DNA from: Kiloniella litopenaei | Lineage (GTDB): Bacteria > Pseudomonadota > Alphaproteobacteria > Kiloniellales > Kiloniellaceae | Reading direction: 5' to 3' | DNA: 64,000 nt | Assembly (NCBI RefSeq): GCF_000982415.1 | Contig: NZ_LANI01000002.1 | Coordinates: forward strand, 248,001 to 312,000 | In this document: positions 19,950-28,398 of the stretch, piece after piece | How the letters are laid out: every line of letters begins with the position of its first letter | How positions within the stretch are numbered: the first letter of the stretch is position 1 | The notes under the pieces: model-generated | The model's database searches: none | What the model was told of the DNA's origin: nothing | The model's input: the letters and a program-made list of their open reading frames with translations, nothing else | Program-made: the position numbers and the translations under genes

Positions 19950-20628
19950 TAAACACATCATACCGCGTTGATTTGCCCATCAACTGGTGGGAAGGTTTCT
20001 TGATATTTGGCAAGGGATCTCCCTTGGCTGGCCATTTCAAAACAACACGTTTTTTTGCAACCTCCAAGGCCACTTTAACCAGATCTTCGGCATCTGGATC
20101 AGCCCCGACAAACTGACGAAGCACACGCATCTCTTTTTTTACCAACGCCTTGGTTTTACGTGGCGGGTGCATTGGATCGACAACAATAACATCGGCCGAT
20201 AGCTCTGGCAGCAACTCTTTTGCATCCCCAAAAAGCAACGTCATTCTGGAAACAATATCGGCAACCTGTCCCCCTGCACAGCTTGCACGTTCCAGCCCTT
20301 CGCGCAACATCCCGTGAACATCGGCAGAGCGTTCTATCAAGGTAACTTCTGCCCCCAATGAAGCCAAAAGAAAGGCGTCACGTCCAAATCCGGCTGTCGC
20401 ATCTATAACAGTGGGTGTTCGGCCTTTGGTAAAGCCTGCTGCTTTGGGAAGGGCTTGTCCTCTGCCACCACCAAATTTCAAACGATGCCCGACCGCGCCC
20501 CCGGTAAAATCACAAATCAAATGATCCTTGGACAAGGATTGGTCCTCAGTTTTGTTCGGCCCGTTTCTATCCTGCCCGTTTTTATCCTGGCCGTTTTCGT
20601 CCTGAGTATCTTTAGAGTAGCGCTTCAT
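19939..20628 (-). CDS. rsmJ: 16S rRNA m2G1516 methyltransferase RsmJ
   Basis: SAM-dependent methyltransferase that modifies G1516 (E. coli numbering) of 16S rRNA. Family signatures: TVIDATAGFGRDAFLLASLGAEVTLIERS (motif I region), VIVVDPMHPPRKTKALVKKEMRVLR (catalytic loop; E. coli has DPMYPHR) and VVLKWPAKGDPL. The first 40 residues are a hydrophilic extension with three QD[E/K/R]NG repeats. I chose the ATG at 20628, which has AAGGAT 8 bases upstream; the frame is open to 20664. A 14-bp duplication crosses its stop and a 16-bp tandem repeat lies upstream. Confidence 0.88.
   Translation of the reverse strand: MKRYSKDTQDENGQDKNGQDRNGPNKTEDQSLSKDHLICDFTGGAVGHRLKFGGGRGQALPKAAGFTKGRTPTVIDATAGFGRDAFLLASLGAEVTLIERSADVHGMLREGLERASCAGGQVADIVSRMTLLFGDAKELLPELSADVIVVDPMHPPRKTKALVKKEMRVLRQFVGADPDAEDLVKVALEVAKKRVVLKWPAKGDPLPNIKKPSHQLMGKSTRYDVFMLG
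20560..20604. repeat. Three tandem 15-bp units inside rsmJ
   Basis: Units 20560-20574, 20575-20589 and 20590-20604 encode QDRNG, QDKNG and QDENG (minus strand). Frame is preserved. They lengthen the N-terminal tail of RsmJ, ahead of the methyltransferase fold. Confidence 0.93.
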
Positions 20629-20639
20629 TACCATCCTTC

Positions 20640-20704
20640 GAGAACCATTGGCTTTGAAAACCAACGGCTTTGAGAACCAACGACCTTCGAGGACCAGCGA
20701 GGTG
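20640..20704. repeat. Four degenerate 16-17-bp tandem units upstream of rsmJ
   Basis: Units begin GAGAACCATTGGCTTT (20640), GAAAACCAACGGCTTT (20656), GAGAACCAACGACCTTC (20672) and GAGGACCAGCGAGGTG (20689). They lie just upstream of the chosen rsmJ start, so they are probably in its leader or promoter. Confidence 0.85.
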
Positions 20705-20856
20705 CAGTCGAGGCGAGATTAGAGAGTTGATCAAGGATATCTCTCTAAACCATCAAATCATAGGGGTAAAGCCATAACGGTCACCATCCTTGCCCCTCTG
20801 GATATCGCAAATTTTCACCAGAACAGTACAAAGATTATCAATTTTTAAAGGCAGGG

Positions 20857-21390
20857 TTATTCGGTTGCCCTCTTGGCAATTGCTTCGAATATATCGTCCA
20901 GTTCTTTTGCCATAGCATCCAGATCAGCAGAGTTATAGGGTGCAAAGACAGCGGTTGGTTTACGATAGGTCAGAACAGATGTGCCATCACCGCTTTCTGT
21001 CAGGTAAAATCGGATCGGTGCTTCTATTCCCGCGGGTACTGACGCCGTCAACATACGTCTGGCAAAATCATTTCGGTATACACCAACAACCATGTTTCCC
21101 GGAATAGTAATCCCCGCGTTGGCTGCACCAGCAGATGCACTCGCACGGGTGACAAGCCCCATTTTGTTTTCTTTGATAGAAGCCTTTAAATCATCAGCAA
21201 GAGCTTTGAATGATTTTTCTGTTTTCACAACAACCATTCCTTCATAGGGATAGCCCTGATCCGCCTGCACCTCTGACATCACACCAGACACAAACAAAGA
21301 CGACGAAACAACACTTCCGAACAAAAACACTGTTAATAAAGGGAGTGATTTCAATAAAAGTCCGATTAAACTGTAACGCCGTCTGATCAT
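20857..21390 (-). CDS. DUF302 domain protein, exported
   Basis: 177 residues. N-terminal hydrophobic segment (about 9-37), probably a signal peptide or anchor, then a DUF302 domain starting at VVKTEKSFKALADDLKASIKENKMGLVTRASAS and ending with the typical FAPYNSADLDAMAKELDDIFEAI. DUF302 proteins are small, often periplasmic, with no established function. The conserved core supports the call. Stand-alone gene. Confidence 0.88.
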   Translation of the reverse strand: MIRRRYSLIGLLLKSLPLLTVFLFGSVVSSSLFVSGVMSEVQADQGYPYEGMVVVKTEKSFKALADDLKASIKENKMGLVTRASASAGAANAGITIPGNMVVGVYRNDFARRMLTASVPAGIEAPIRFYLTESGDGTSVLTYRKPTAVFAPYNSADLDAMAKELDDIFEAIAKRATE

Positions 21391-21834
21391 ATGATTTCTC
21401 CTGCCTTAAAAACTAAGAATTTAAAACACTGAATAAGCCTGAAAAAAATAAGTGAATATTTAAGTAGGAAGCCCGACACACCGTCACAAGATATTTGTTT
21501 CCGATAGCTGCTATTTACGCGACATGGCCGCCCATATATGCTTGATAGCACCATAAGTGTGATTGTATGACAACACGCCTCACCACTTCGTGATGAACGA
21601 ATACGCTGTTTTCCCTCCAATCCTCTGGCACCAACCATCTGGCACCAGCCAACGGGATGACTGGTTTACAGAGTGAAATGGCAGTTTTTCTACAAAATCA
21701 GGAAAAGTCTTTATTGCAGAATCATTGCAAGTCCGGTCCAAGTTCTGCATAAACATCAGTGTCATTTATAGGGCAGAGATCACAACAGCTATCTACGCCC
21801 AAATAATACCAGCAAATAAGGGACAATAGAGACA
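21391..21834. other. Gene-free stretch upstream of apt with a 14-bp tandem repeat
   Basis: 444 bases. Contains TCTGGCACCAACCA (21624-21637) followed by TCTGGCACCAGCCA (21638-21651). Must carry the apt promoter on the plus strand and that of the DUF302 gene on the minus strand. No supported gene. Confidence 0.55.
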
Positions 21835-22359
21835 ATGAGCATCAATCTAAAAGATCACATCCGGGAAGTACCTGACTATCCAAAACCCGGTATTCTTTTT
21901 TATGATATCTCTACTCTGTTAGCCCACGCAGAAGCCTGGCATGAAACCATAGAACAACTGGCTCTTGTCATAGAAAAAGAAAAACCCGATGTTCTCGCCG
22001 GCATTGAATCCCGTGGTTTCCTTCTCGCGGCACCGCTGGCAATGCGTCTGGGCATGGGTTTTATGATGATCCGCAAGAAAGGAAAATTGCCGGGCAAAAC
22101 CATTCCCTATACTTATGACCTGGAATATGGCACCGACACCATCGAAATACAGGAAGACGCGATCAAACCCGGCCAGCGCGTTGTCATGCTTGATGATCTA
22201 CTGGCCACTGGCGGAACAATGGAAGCCGCCGTTGCCCTGATGAAACAGGCAGGCGCCGACGTCAGACGCATTGCCTGTATTATTGAACTGAACTTTCTCA
22301 AAGGCCGGGAAAAGCTTGGCGACATTCCTGTCACGTCTCTTATCCAGTATGACGACTAA
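21835..22359 (+). CDS. apt: Adenine phosphoribosyltransferase
   Basis: 174 residues, usual length. Salvages adenine with PRPP to AMP. It begins with the family-typical [22 protein letters not shown], has the [30 protein letters not shown] flexible-loop region, and the PRPP-binding motif [17 protein letters not shown]. Converges with the MOSC gene, with 18 bases between the stops. Confidence 0.96.
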   Translation: MSINLKDHIREVPDYPKPGILFYDISTLLAHAEAWHETIEQLALVIEKEKPDVLAGIESRGFLLAAPLAMRLGMGFMMIRKKGKLPGKTIPYTYDLEYGTDTIEIQEDAIKPGQRVVMLDDLLATGGTMEAAVALMKQAGADVRRIACIIELNFLKGREKLGDIPVTSLIQYDD

Positions 22360-22377
22360 ATAATACTCGGGAAAGCC

Positions 22378-22929
22378 TTAAACTCTTTCCAATGGCTTGT
22401 GTGGTAGCGGGGGCAGTTCAACAATAATTCTGTCCCCGGCCTGAACAATCCCACCTTCGAGGACCACCGCCATAACACCCGCTTTACGAACAAGATTGTT
22501 ATTTTCATCCCGCTCAAGCACAGCCTGTGTTAACCCGGCCTGATAATCATCAAGCTGCTTACAGGGGTTGCGAAGCCCCGTCACCCAAATTACAGCCTCT
22601 GTTCCCAAACGCAAAATTGTTCCCACAGGTAATTTCAGCAAATCAATCCCCTGTGTCGTAATGTTTTCCCCCATAACGCCCGGCCCGACCTTAAAACCAG
22701 CAGCAAGTAACTCTGCATGCAATTCTGAATGAATCAAATGCACCTGGCGCAAATTCGGGGTACTCGGGCCCTTTGCCACACGTGAACGATGCTTAACCGT
22801 CACCCCACAGTGGGCATCGCCTTTTATCCCCTGTCCTGCGATCAATTCCAAAACATCCGTGGTCTGCTTCGAAAACCTGTGCTCAGAACACAAACTGGTG
22901 GCAATAACCGTAGGCTTGGTCAAAGACAT
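22378..22929 (-). CDS. MOSC domain protein
   Basis: 183 residues, a single MOSC domain as found at the C-terminus of molybdenum cofactor sulfurases and in mARC/YiiM-like proteins. It contains IKGDAHCGVTVKHRSRVA, GVMGENITTQGIDLLKLPVGTILRLG and the conserved cysteine in VTGLRNPCKQLDDY. Probably handles molybdenum cofactor or sulfur; substrate unknown. GAGGA precedes the ATG. It lies 47 bases downstream of the amidase gene on the same strand. Confidence 0.9.
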   Translation of the reverse strand: MSLTKPTVIATSLCSEHRFSKQTTDVLELIAGQGIKGDAHCGVTVKHRSRVAKGPSTPNLRQVHLIHSELHAELLAAGFKVGPGVMGENITTQGIDLLKLPVGTILRLGTEAVIWVTGLRNPCKQLDDYQAGLTQAVLERDENNNLVRKAGVMAVVLEGGIVQAGDRIIVELPPLPHKPLERV

Positions 22930-22976
22930 AATAATCCTCTTTTATTCAGATAGCTAAAAGGCGGAACAGATCTTGA

Positions 22977-24221
22977 TCAAAAAGGGGAAAGGCTTTGCTG
23001 TTCATCTTCCGTAGAACAAAAGCTTTCAGCAAAGGCGAGAAGTTCCAGATCTGATCCATGAGGTCCCATTAAGGAAAGACCAAGTGGACAGCCATCAACG
23101 GTTGCCAATGGCATCGTAATCTGGGGATTTCCCGCTAAACCAGACGCAGAAGTCAGCGAAAGAATTTTCGATCTGTGCGCATTCAAGACATCAGGATCTT
23201 CATTAATTCGGGGGGCGATGCCGGGGGCAGAGGGTAAACACACAATGCTCTTGTTTGGTATCAGAGCTTTCATTCTTGCTTTGAACAAGGCTCTTTTTTC
23301 AAGGGCATCGCTTGCCTGTTCATCCGTAATGGTTTTTCGCCAATCCATACGCTGTTGAATTTCCGGTCCCATTTTCGGCTTCACCCGATCAAGCCAAGCA
23401 CCGTGGGTATCCATGACTTCACGCCCCTGTGCAATCTGGAAAAGAGTAGCCAGCCCCTGTAGTCCCTGCGATGCCTGAGCATCAAAGCCAATTGCATGAT
23501 AGTTTTCAGGATTCAAAGTAATATATTCTGCCTTGCCTAGTCGTTGTTCAAGACGTTCCAAATGCGGTTTCAGCGCAGCACGAGACTTTTCATCCAGCAT
23601 GTCAAAGGCATCAACAGCCACCAGAAGCTTCTCTGGCATTGCCTCCTGATCGGCTTTGGCATCCATCAACACCTCGCCGACGAGATTAAGTAACCAGGCA
23701 TCGCGGGCAAACCAGCCCACGGTATCAAAACTGTCCGCAAGAGGAAGAACGCCTTCTTTACTTATCCGGTCATGGGTCGGGCGCAGGCCAAACAAACCGC
23801 AATAGCTGCCCGGGATGCGAATAGATCCCCCCGTATCTGACCCCAACGCAAAATCAACTAAACCACCAGCCACCGCCGAAGCTGAACCGCTGGATGATCC
23901 ACCGGGAATGCGACCGGGCGCTTCGGGATTGGCCGGGGTGCCATAGTGATAGTTTTGCCCATCAAGGCTGCTGGCAAATTCATCTGTAATGGTCTTGCCA
24001 ATGATCATCGCCCCGGCATCCAGCAGCTTTTGCACAACGGCAGCATGCTTCTTCGAAGGTCTGCGGCGGCTTTGCCAGTCTGGATTGCCGTAGCCCGTTA
24101 CATAGCCCTCGAGGTCATAGATATCCTTGACCGCAAAACCAAAACCCTTCAAAGGCCCCTTCTCGGCCCCTTCAAAGGTCATATTGCCACCGGGAACAAA
24201 AGCACCAAGGCTATCAAACAT
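22977..24221 (-). CDS. Amidase signature family hydrolase
   Basis: 414 residues from the ATG at 24221. Ser-cisSer-Lys triad of the amidase family: Lys32 in GFAVKDIYDLEG, cis-Ser in GGSSSGSASAVAGG and nucleophile Ser in SDTGGSIRIPGSYCGLFGLRPT. The N-terminus before the Lys is much shorter than in GatA or typical amidases (~30 rather than ~75 residues), as in some AtzF-like and plant amidase-1-like members. Substrate unknown. The start was chosen for AAGGA 8 bases upstream; the open frame runs 22 codons further. Likely co-transcribed with the MOSC gene. Confidence 0.9.
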   Translation of the reverse strand: MFDSLGAFVPGGNMTFEGAEKGPLKGFGFAVKDIYDLEGYVTGYGNPDWQSRRRPSKKHAAVVQKLLDAGAMIIGKTITDEFASSLDGQNYHYGTPANPEAPGRIPGGSSSGSASAVAGGLVDFALGSDTGGSIRIPGSYCGLFGLRPTHDRISKEGVLPLADSFDTVGWFARDAWLLNLVGEVLMDAKADQEAMPEKLLVAVDAFDMLDEKSRAALKPHLERLEQRLGKAEYITLNPENYHAIGFDAQASQGLQGLATLFQIAQGREVMDTHGAWLDRVKPKMGPEIQQRMDWRKTITDEQASDALEKRALFKARMKALIPNKSIVCLPSAPGIAPRINEDPDVLNAHRSKILSLTSASGLAGNPQITMPLATVDGCPLGLSLMGPHGSDLELLAFAESFCSTEDEQQSLSPF

Positions 24222-24332
24222 TCCAACCGTTCCTTTTATACTCAATCTCTGCTTAAATGAGTTACCTATGAAAGAACGATACTGCAAGCCACGTCTGTTC
24301 GAATGTTCTAATAATAGCCAGAGCCAAGTGTT

Positions 24333-24710
24333 TTATATCTGTTTGGAATCTTCGTTTTCTTCAGGTGCCGGGTTTTCGTCCAAATCTTCCCAGTCGTCCT
24401 TTTGTTTCCGACGAATAATAATATCGCCGTTTTCGGTAATAACGGGCATTTCGTATTGCGGGATGGAATCAATGACAAGGCTGAGAGATTTCATCATCAG
24501 CTCAAGGCTTTCACGCGCCAACTCGCCGGGATTTTCTTCGTCCTGTGCCCAGCTTTGTTGCGTTAATGCAGCTGAAAGCGCAAGGCCACTTAAAACGGCC
24601 AGGCTCAGAGAAAACTTTCTAAGTTTCACTTTAAAATTAGCGCCCCGAAAATAAGTATCCGGCTTTTGAATTTTCTGTGTCACAAGACCGTCCTCTTTGT
24701 GCTGTGTCAT
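24333..24710 (-). CDS. Small exported hypothetical protein
   Basis: 125 residues as drawn. A basic n-region followed by a hydrophobic stretch (about 35-48) and SWAQDEE looks like a signal peptide cleaved near residue 55. The mature part is acidic and contains IDSIPQYEMPVITENGDIII, a pattern I associate with small conserved alphaproteobacterial proteins of unknown function. The true start could be further downstream, because the n-region is unusually long. No family name is claimed. Confidence 0.72.
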   Translation of the reverse strand: MTQHKEDGLVTQKIQKPDTYFRGANFKVKLRKFSLSLAVLSGLALSAALTQQSWAQDEENPGELARESLELMMKSLSLVIDSIPQYEMPVITENGDIIIRRKQKDDWEDLDENPAPEENEDSKQI

Positions 24711-24850
24711 CTTGGATCAAGACCTGCATCACAAGCAGGGTACAACCCACAAATCTGTATATCACCTATATAACCATATAATTCTGGCGAAAGTCTGGCA
24801 GTATTGGGATTTATACTTAGCAATTGCTGTTCAAGCTGTTGGACGCTTGC

Positions 24851-25441
24851 TTAATCCAGAACCTTTTTCAACTCTGCATCCAGCCGGACAATATCGTCAT
24901 CCATCTTGCCCAGAATTTCCGTTCGCGCTTCTTTCGCCACTAAAGCCATATTTTTAATTGCTTTTTTTGCCAGCGCATTTGATTGAGTTTGTTGAAAGAG
25001 AACCGTTTTATTCTGTTCAACTGCACTGTAAAAACGACGAATAGACGTCAGTGTTTCTGGGGCAAGCTCAAAGGTTGTCGATGAATTCCGCATCGTCAGC
25101 CAAATAACATCTTCCAGTTTATAACTCTCGCGCGGGGCAAAGCGGCTGTCGTGCCATAACATTGGGCCATCTTTATAAGAAATAACCCATTGTTCTACCT
25201 TGGTAATATTATCAGAAACTTCTGCACGAAGCGATATTTCCAGATTTCGTGCATCTGACAGTCTTTGATAGCGATCAAAGTTAACCGCAATTTCAAACCC
25301 TGCAAAACTTGCCAGATACACCCCCAGCATCGTGGACAAAAGAATAACGGCCTGTGTGAACCAAAATTCCAGATTAGGCTTACCACCAATACTCAAAAAA
25401 CGAAACGGCTTTACAATCGCCCGGCCAGAAATAAAACGCAT
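24851..25441 (-). CDS. Hypothetical protein with one membrane helix
   Basis: 196 residues, not recognised. One membrane helix near 27-50 (FTQAVILLSTMLGVYLASFAG), then a largely helical charged domain (about 55-196), so a membrane-anchored protein with an extracytoplasmic or cytoplasmic helical domain. The long frame with consistent composition supports it. Faces no obvious partner; gcrA lies downstream on the same strand after 158 bases. Confidence 0.72.
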   Translation of the reverse strand: MRFISGRAIVKPFRFLSIGGKPNLEFWFTQAVILLSTMLGVYLASFAGFEIAVNFDRYQRLSDARNLEISLRAEVSDNITKVEQWVISYKDGPMLWHDSRFAPRESYKLEDVIWLTMRNSSTTFELAPETLTSIRRFYSAVEQNKTVLFQQTQSNALAKKAIKNMALVAKEARTEILGKMDDDIVRLDAELKKVLD

Positions 25442-25550
25442 AAAACAATAACCTAACTACAGCACTGGATTAACAAGCGCTGTCTATAAACCCTTCGCGG
25501 AAAGTTTATGCAACCATCACAAAAAACCGCGCCATAAAAAACAACACCAT

Positions 25551-25577
25551 AAAAAAGGGTGCCTATAGCACCCTTTT
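25551..25577 (-). terminator. Terminator of gcrA
   Basis: 10-bp perfect stem AAAAGGGTGC / GCACCCTTTT with a 5-base loop (25563-25567). On the minus strand it is followed by T-rich sequence (CCCTTTTTTATGG). It lies 23 bases past the gcrA stop. Confidence 0.9.
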
Positions 25578-25599
25578 GTTTCATATAAGAAAAACAATC

Positions 25600-26316
25600 T
25601 TATGCAGGCTTGTTACCCGTCACACTAGGCTTGGCGGCCTCGCCTTCACTCGCCTTATCATTTTCATTATTGGAACTATTACTGCTGTTGCGGCTGCTTT
25701 TTGTAATATAAGCGCGCGCGCAGTGTTCTGCACAATAAGGCTTACCGGGCACAGCTGGCGCACCACAGAAATGGAAATCAGCATCCCCGGGATCGCCAAA
25801 AGGCCAAAGACACTTTGGTCCCCGACGTTTTTCCATTGCCCCACTGAACAGCTTGCGATCAGCGGCATCCATGCTCGCTTTACGACGCGCTTTAGCAGGC
25901 AGAGAAGCAGCCTTGATTTCAGCGGCCGTTGGCTGTTGTGTAGCAGGAGCAGCCGCAGGTCTTGGTGCAGCAACACGCGCAGCCGGGGCAACAGGTGCTT
26001 TTGGTTTCGGCGGAACAGGTGCAGCTACGGGTTTGGCAGCAACCGGTGCAGCAGGTTTTGCCGCAGGTTTTGGTGCCGCAGGTGCTGCTGGCTTTGCTGC
26101 TTTTGGCGCTGCTTTTTTAGCCGGAGCCTCTTTTTTGGTACCGTCGCTTTTTGCGCTTCGTTTGATAGGCGAAGGCCGCGCAGCCAGTTTCATCCGGTGC
26201 GCTTTACCAACCACAGCGTTTTTGGAAACGCCCAGCATTTTTCCTATTTGTGAAGCACTATGGCCTTCTGCCCATAGTTTTTTCAGAAGCTCGATACGCT
26301 CTTCCGTCCAGTTCAT
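25600..26316 (-). CDS. gcrA: GcrA cell-cycle regulator
   Basis: 238 residues. GcrA is an alphaproteobacterial sigma70 cofactor that binds promoters with methylated GANTC and activates cell-division genes. The N-terminal DNA-binding domain is MNWTEERIELLKKLWAEGHS / SASQIGKMLGVSKNAVVGKAHRMKL (1-43), followed by a long Ala/Pro/Lys linker (about 47-135) and the C-terminal sigma-binding part with GPKCLWPFGDPGDADFHFCG and a Cys pair. Length is longer than Caulobacter GcrA (~170) because of the linker and an Asn/Ser-rich tail. Two adjacent GAGTC sites lie upstream, suggesting methylation-linked control. Confidence 0.95.
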   Translation of the reverse strand: MNWTEERIELLKKLWAEGHSASQIGKMLGVSKNAVVGKAHRMKLAARPSPIKRSAKSDGTKKEAPAKKAAPKAAKPAAPAAPKPAAKPAAPVAAKPVAAPVPPKPKAPVAPAARVAAPRPAAAPATQQPTAAEIKAASLPAKARRKASMDAADRKLFSGAMEKRRGPKCLWPFGDPGDADFHFCGAPAVPGKPYCAEHCARAYITKSSRNSSNSSNNENDKASEGEAAKPSVTGNKPA

Positions 26317-26677
26317 CTAGACTGCCTTAAAGTGTAAATTAAAATCAAATATGAAGCGAAAACCAAGACACTTGTTAGCATACTCAGCTACCGCGAATGA
26401 CGGGCTACCTTATAGATTTAGGCAACCTGAGTCGAGTCTCTGATTTGAAATATCTTTCGATAAATCGCCGATAACACCAAATTTTGGGTAAATTCTCTCA
26501 AACTTCCCACATTAATTGATGTCGTTATCTCTTAACGCTTCAAACGGTGTGAGGAGCTAAACATCTAAGCCGATATTGTCAATAAAAGAGTTCTACACTC
26601 CCCATGTATCACCCCCCCCCAAAAACGTTGGATAAAAATCAACGAACACAGCACCAGGCTATCAAAGTTTATGACAC
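26317..26677. other. gcrA upstream region
   Basis: 361 bases between gcrA and the Sel1/ankyrin gene, all within the minus-strand leader of gcrA. Contains the paired GAGTC sites and a run of nine Cs (26612-26620). A TTAA-N8-TTAA at 26327-26342 is close to, but not, a CtrA site. No gene. Confidence 0.55.
26429..26438. promoter_or_regulatory. Two adjacent GANTC (CcrM-type) methylation sites upstream of gcrA
   Basis: GAGTCGAGTC at 26429-26438 is two abutting GANTC motifs, 113 bases upstream of the gcrA start. In alphaproteobacteria CcrM methylates GANTC and GcrA reads it. The site position is observed; the regulatory role is inferred. Confidence 0.55.
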
Positions 26678-27751
26678 CTATTCATCAGAAACTGAGGCAG
26701 CCTCAAAAGGAGTATCCATTTCTTCGGCTTGAAGGGGTGGTTCCTCACCAGAAACTTTGTCTTCAAGCGTATCGAGCAAAAGCTTACGAACAAGCCCGGT
26801 CTGTTTTTGGCCACTGTCTTTTTGAAATTTTTTCACAGCTGCCGATGTCTTCGGCCCTGTTTTACCATCCGCACTACCTTCCAGATAGCCCAGGGCAATC
26901 AATAGCTCTTGCGCTTCTTTAATCTGTGCTTCCGGTAGCTCCAGCGTCGAAAAGTAACGGGCGATGGTGACATGCCCAGCCTGTTCAGCCATATACTCGG
27001 CTGTTTCGCCAACAGTATCTTCCTGTTCAATATCAGCGCCGGATTTGACCATAAATTCGACCAATGGTTTATTTCCAGCAACAGACGCAGCCATTAAAGC
27101 CGTCATCCCCAGAGGATCAGCAATATTCAGATCAGCACCAGCCTCAATCAAAGTCGTGGATGTAACCCGATGGTTATTCAACGCGGCAAGCATCAAAGCG
27201 GTCCAGCCGTCTTTATCCCTTTTGTTAAGGTCAAATCCAGCTTCAATCATTTCCTTGATTGTCTTAACGGTACCTTTTTCCGCCGCTTTAAACCAACGCA
27301 GGGCCTTTTTTTCTTCGGCGGTCAACTCTGTGACTTCCGGTCCGTTCCTCACATCAATCGGTTCCCAACTCGCAACCAGTTTTTGGGCCAGTGTCAGTTC
27401 TTCTTTAGAAAAATCTTCGACAAGATCCTGTTGCTCTTTAGCAGCAACTTTTATCTGCTGTTGCGCCGCTAGGGTAAAATAAAGCGAGGCAACAACCTTG
27501 TCTTTGTTGGTTCCCTTACCCTCGCGATAAAGACGCGCGAGTTCAAGCTGTGAGTTTGCTTCACCCTGGTCAGCACTGGTGTGCCAATACCTAAAAGCAG
27601 TTGAATAGTCTCCAGCATCAAAGGCTTTCTTTCCCTCTGCAAAATCAGCAAAGGCAGCTTTTGAATTTATCCCCCCCAGGATAATTGCAAAGAGCAACAT
27701 AAAGAAAAACGTACCGATAAACGACAAACGGCCGAAAATTGGCTTTCGCAT
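26678..27751 (-). CDS. Exported Sel1/ankyrin/peptidoglycan-binding protein
   Basis: 357 residues from the ATG at 27751. Signal peptide (about 1-36; cleavage near AAFADFA), Sel1-like repeats (GKKAFDAGDYSTAFRYWHTSADQGEANSQ), about three ankyrin repeats (GWTALMLAALNNHRVTSTTLIEAGADL and following), and a C-terminal PG_binding_1 domain (AQELLIALGYLEGSADGKTGPKTSAAVKKFQ). The order suggests a periplasmic protein that docks on peptidoglycan and binds a protein partner (inference). The frame is open 26 codons upstream; I chose this start because it gives a proper signal peptide, although no Shine-Dalgarno is clear. Confidence 0.85.
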   Translation of the reverse strand: MRKPIFGRLSFIGTFFFMLLFAIILGGINSKAAFADFAEGKKAFDAGDYSTAFRYWHTSADQGEANSQLELARLYREGKGTNKDKVVASLYFTLAAQQQIKVAAKEQQDLVEDFSKEELTLAQKLVASWEPIDVRNGPEVTELTAEEKKALRWFKAAEKGTVKTIKEMIEAGFDLNKRDKDGWTALMLAALNNHRVTSTTLIEAGADLNIADPLGMTALMAASVAGNKPLVEFMVKSGADIEQEDTVGETAEYMAEQAGHVTIARYFSTLELPEAQIKEAQELLIALGYLEGSADGKTGPKTSAAVKKFQKDSGQKQTGLVRKLLLDTLEDKVSGEEPPLQAEEMDTPFEAASVSDE

Positions 27752-27972
27752 AAACAACACCGTGATATATTCCGCAAACAACATCCCTGTAACAGGGATA
27801 ATACCGGGATCCCCCAACTCAGGTCGCACTTTATCCCGAAAAGTTAGCTACAACTTATGGCCCAAATTTCAATGGCCCACGGGATAATCGGGCCTATATA
27901 GTACAAAAGTACATGGTAAGTATATAACCAAACACTTCTATTTTTTACACAGGAATTGAGTTCAAAGCAACC

Positions 27973-28398
27973 ATGCGAACAAACAAATGGATCATCAGCG
28001 GCTTTGCCCTAGCCGTCACCTTTATCGCCGTCGTATCACTCTCATTATTTTTTTTATTTCCCTCCTTATTTCTTGGGGAAAAACCCGCCTTTGATCAGCG
28101 GCAATTTATCCGAGCTGCTGTCGGAAATTATGGCTCGTTGAAAGACAAGGGGATTGGACAGGTCGAAATTCTTTCTGACCGTGAAGTACGGTTCCTCATT
28201 ACCGGGGCATCAGAAGACAATGCCCTTTCACAAGAAGCACTGGACAGTAACCTGAAAAGCTTTTGTTCTCTTTTACTTGAGGAAGTCGCGAAAAGCCCGA
28301 CAGAAGTAGCACCAGAAACAGAATTTACACTTAGCTACCACCATCGCCAAATTGCTGCCATAAGCGGTGTCTATAGCTGTAAAAATGTTTCAAGCTGA
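27973..28398 (+). CDS. Hypothetical protein with N-terminal membrane anchor
   Basis: 141 residues, not recognised. N-terminal helix (about 8-33), then a soluble domain with two cysteines that could form a disulfide (SFCSLLLEE and VYSCKN). Probably exported and membrane-anchored. Its last 14 bases overlap the chosen start of murI, so the two are likely co-transcribed and perhaps coupled. Confidence 0.7.
   Translation: MRTNKWIISGFALAVTFIAVVSLSLFFLFPSLFLGEKPAFDQRQFIRAAVGNYGSLKDKGIGQVEILSDREVRFLITGASEDNALSQEALDSNLKSFCSLLLEEVAKSPTEVAPETEFTLSYHHRQIAAISGVYSCKNVSS

Noticed and set aside
26327-26342. TTAA-N8-TTAA just upstream of gcrA as a CtrA site
   Set aside because: The CtrA consensus needs N7 between half-sites; here the gap is 8, and AT-rich DNA gives such pairs by chance.
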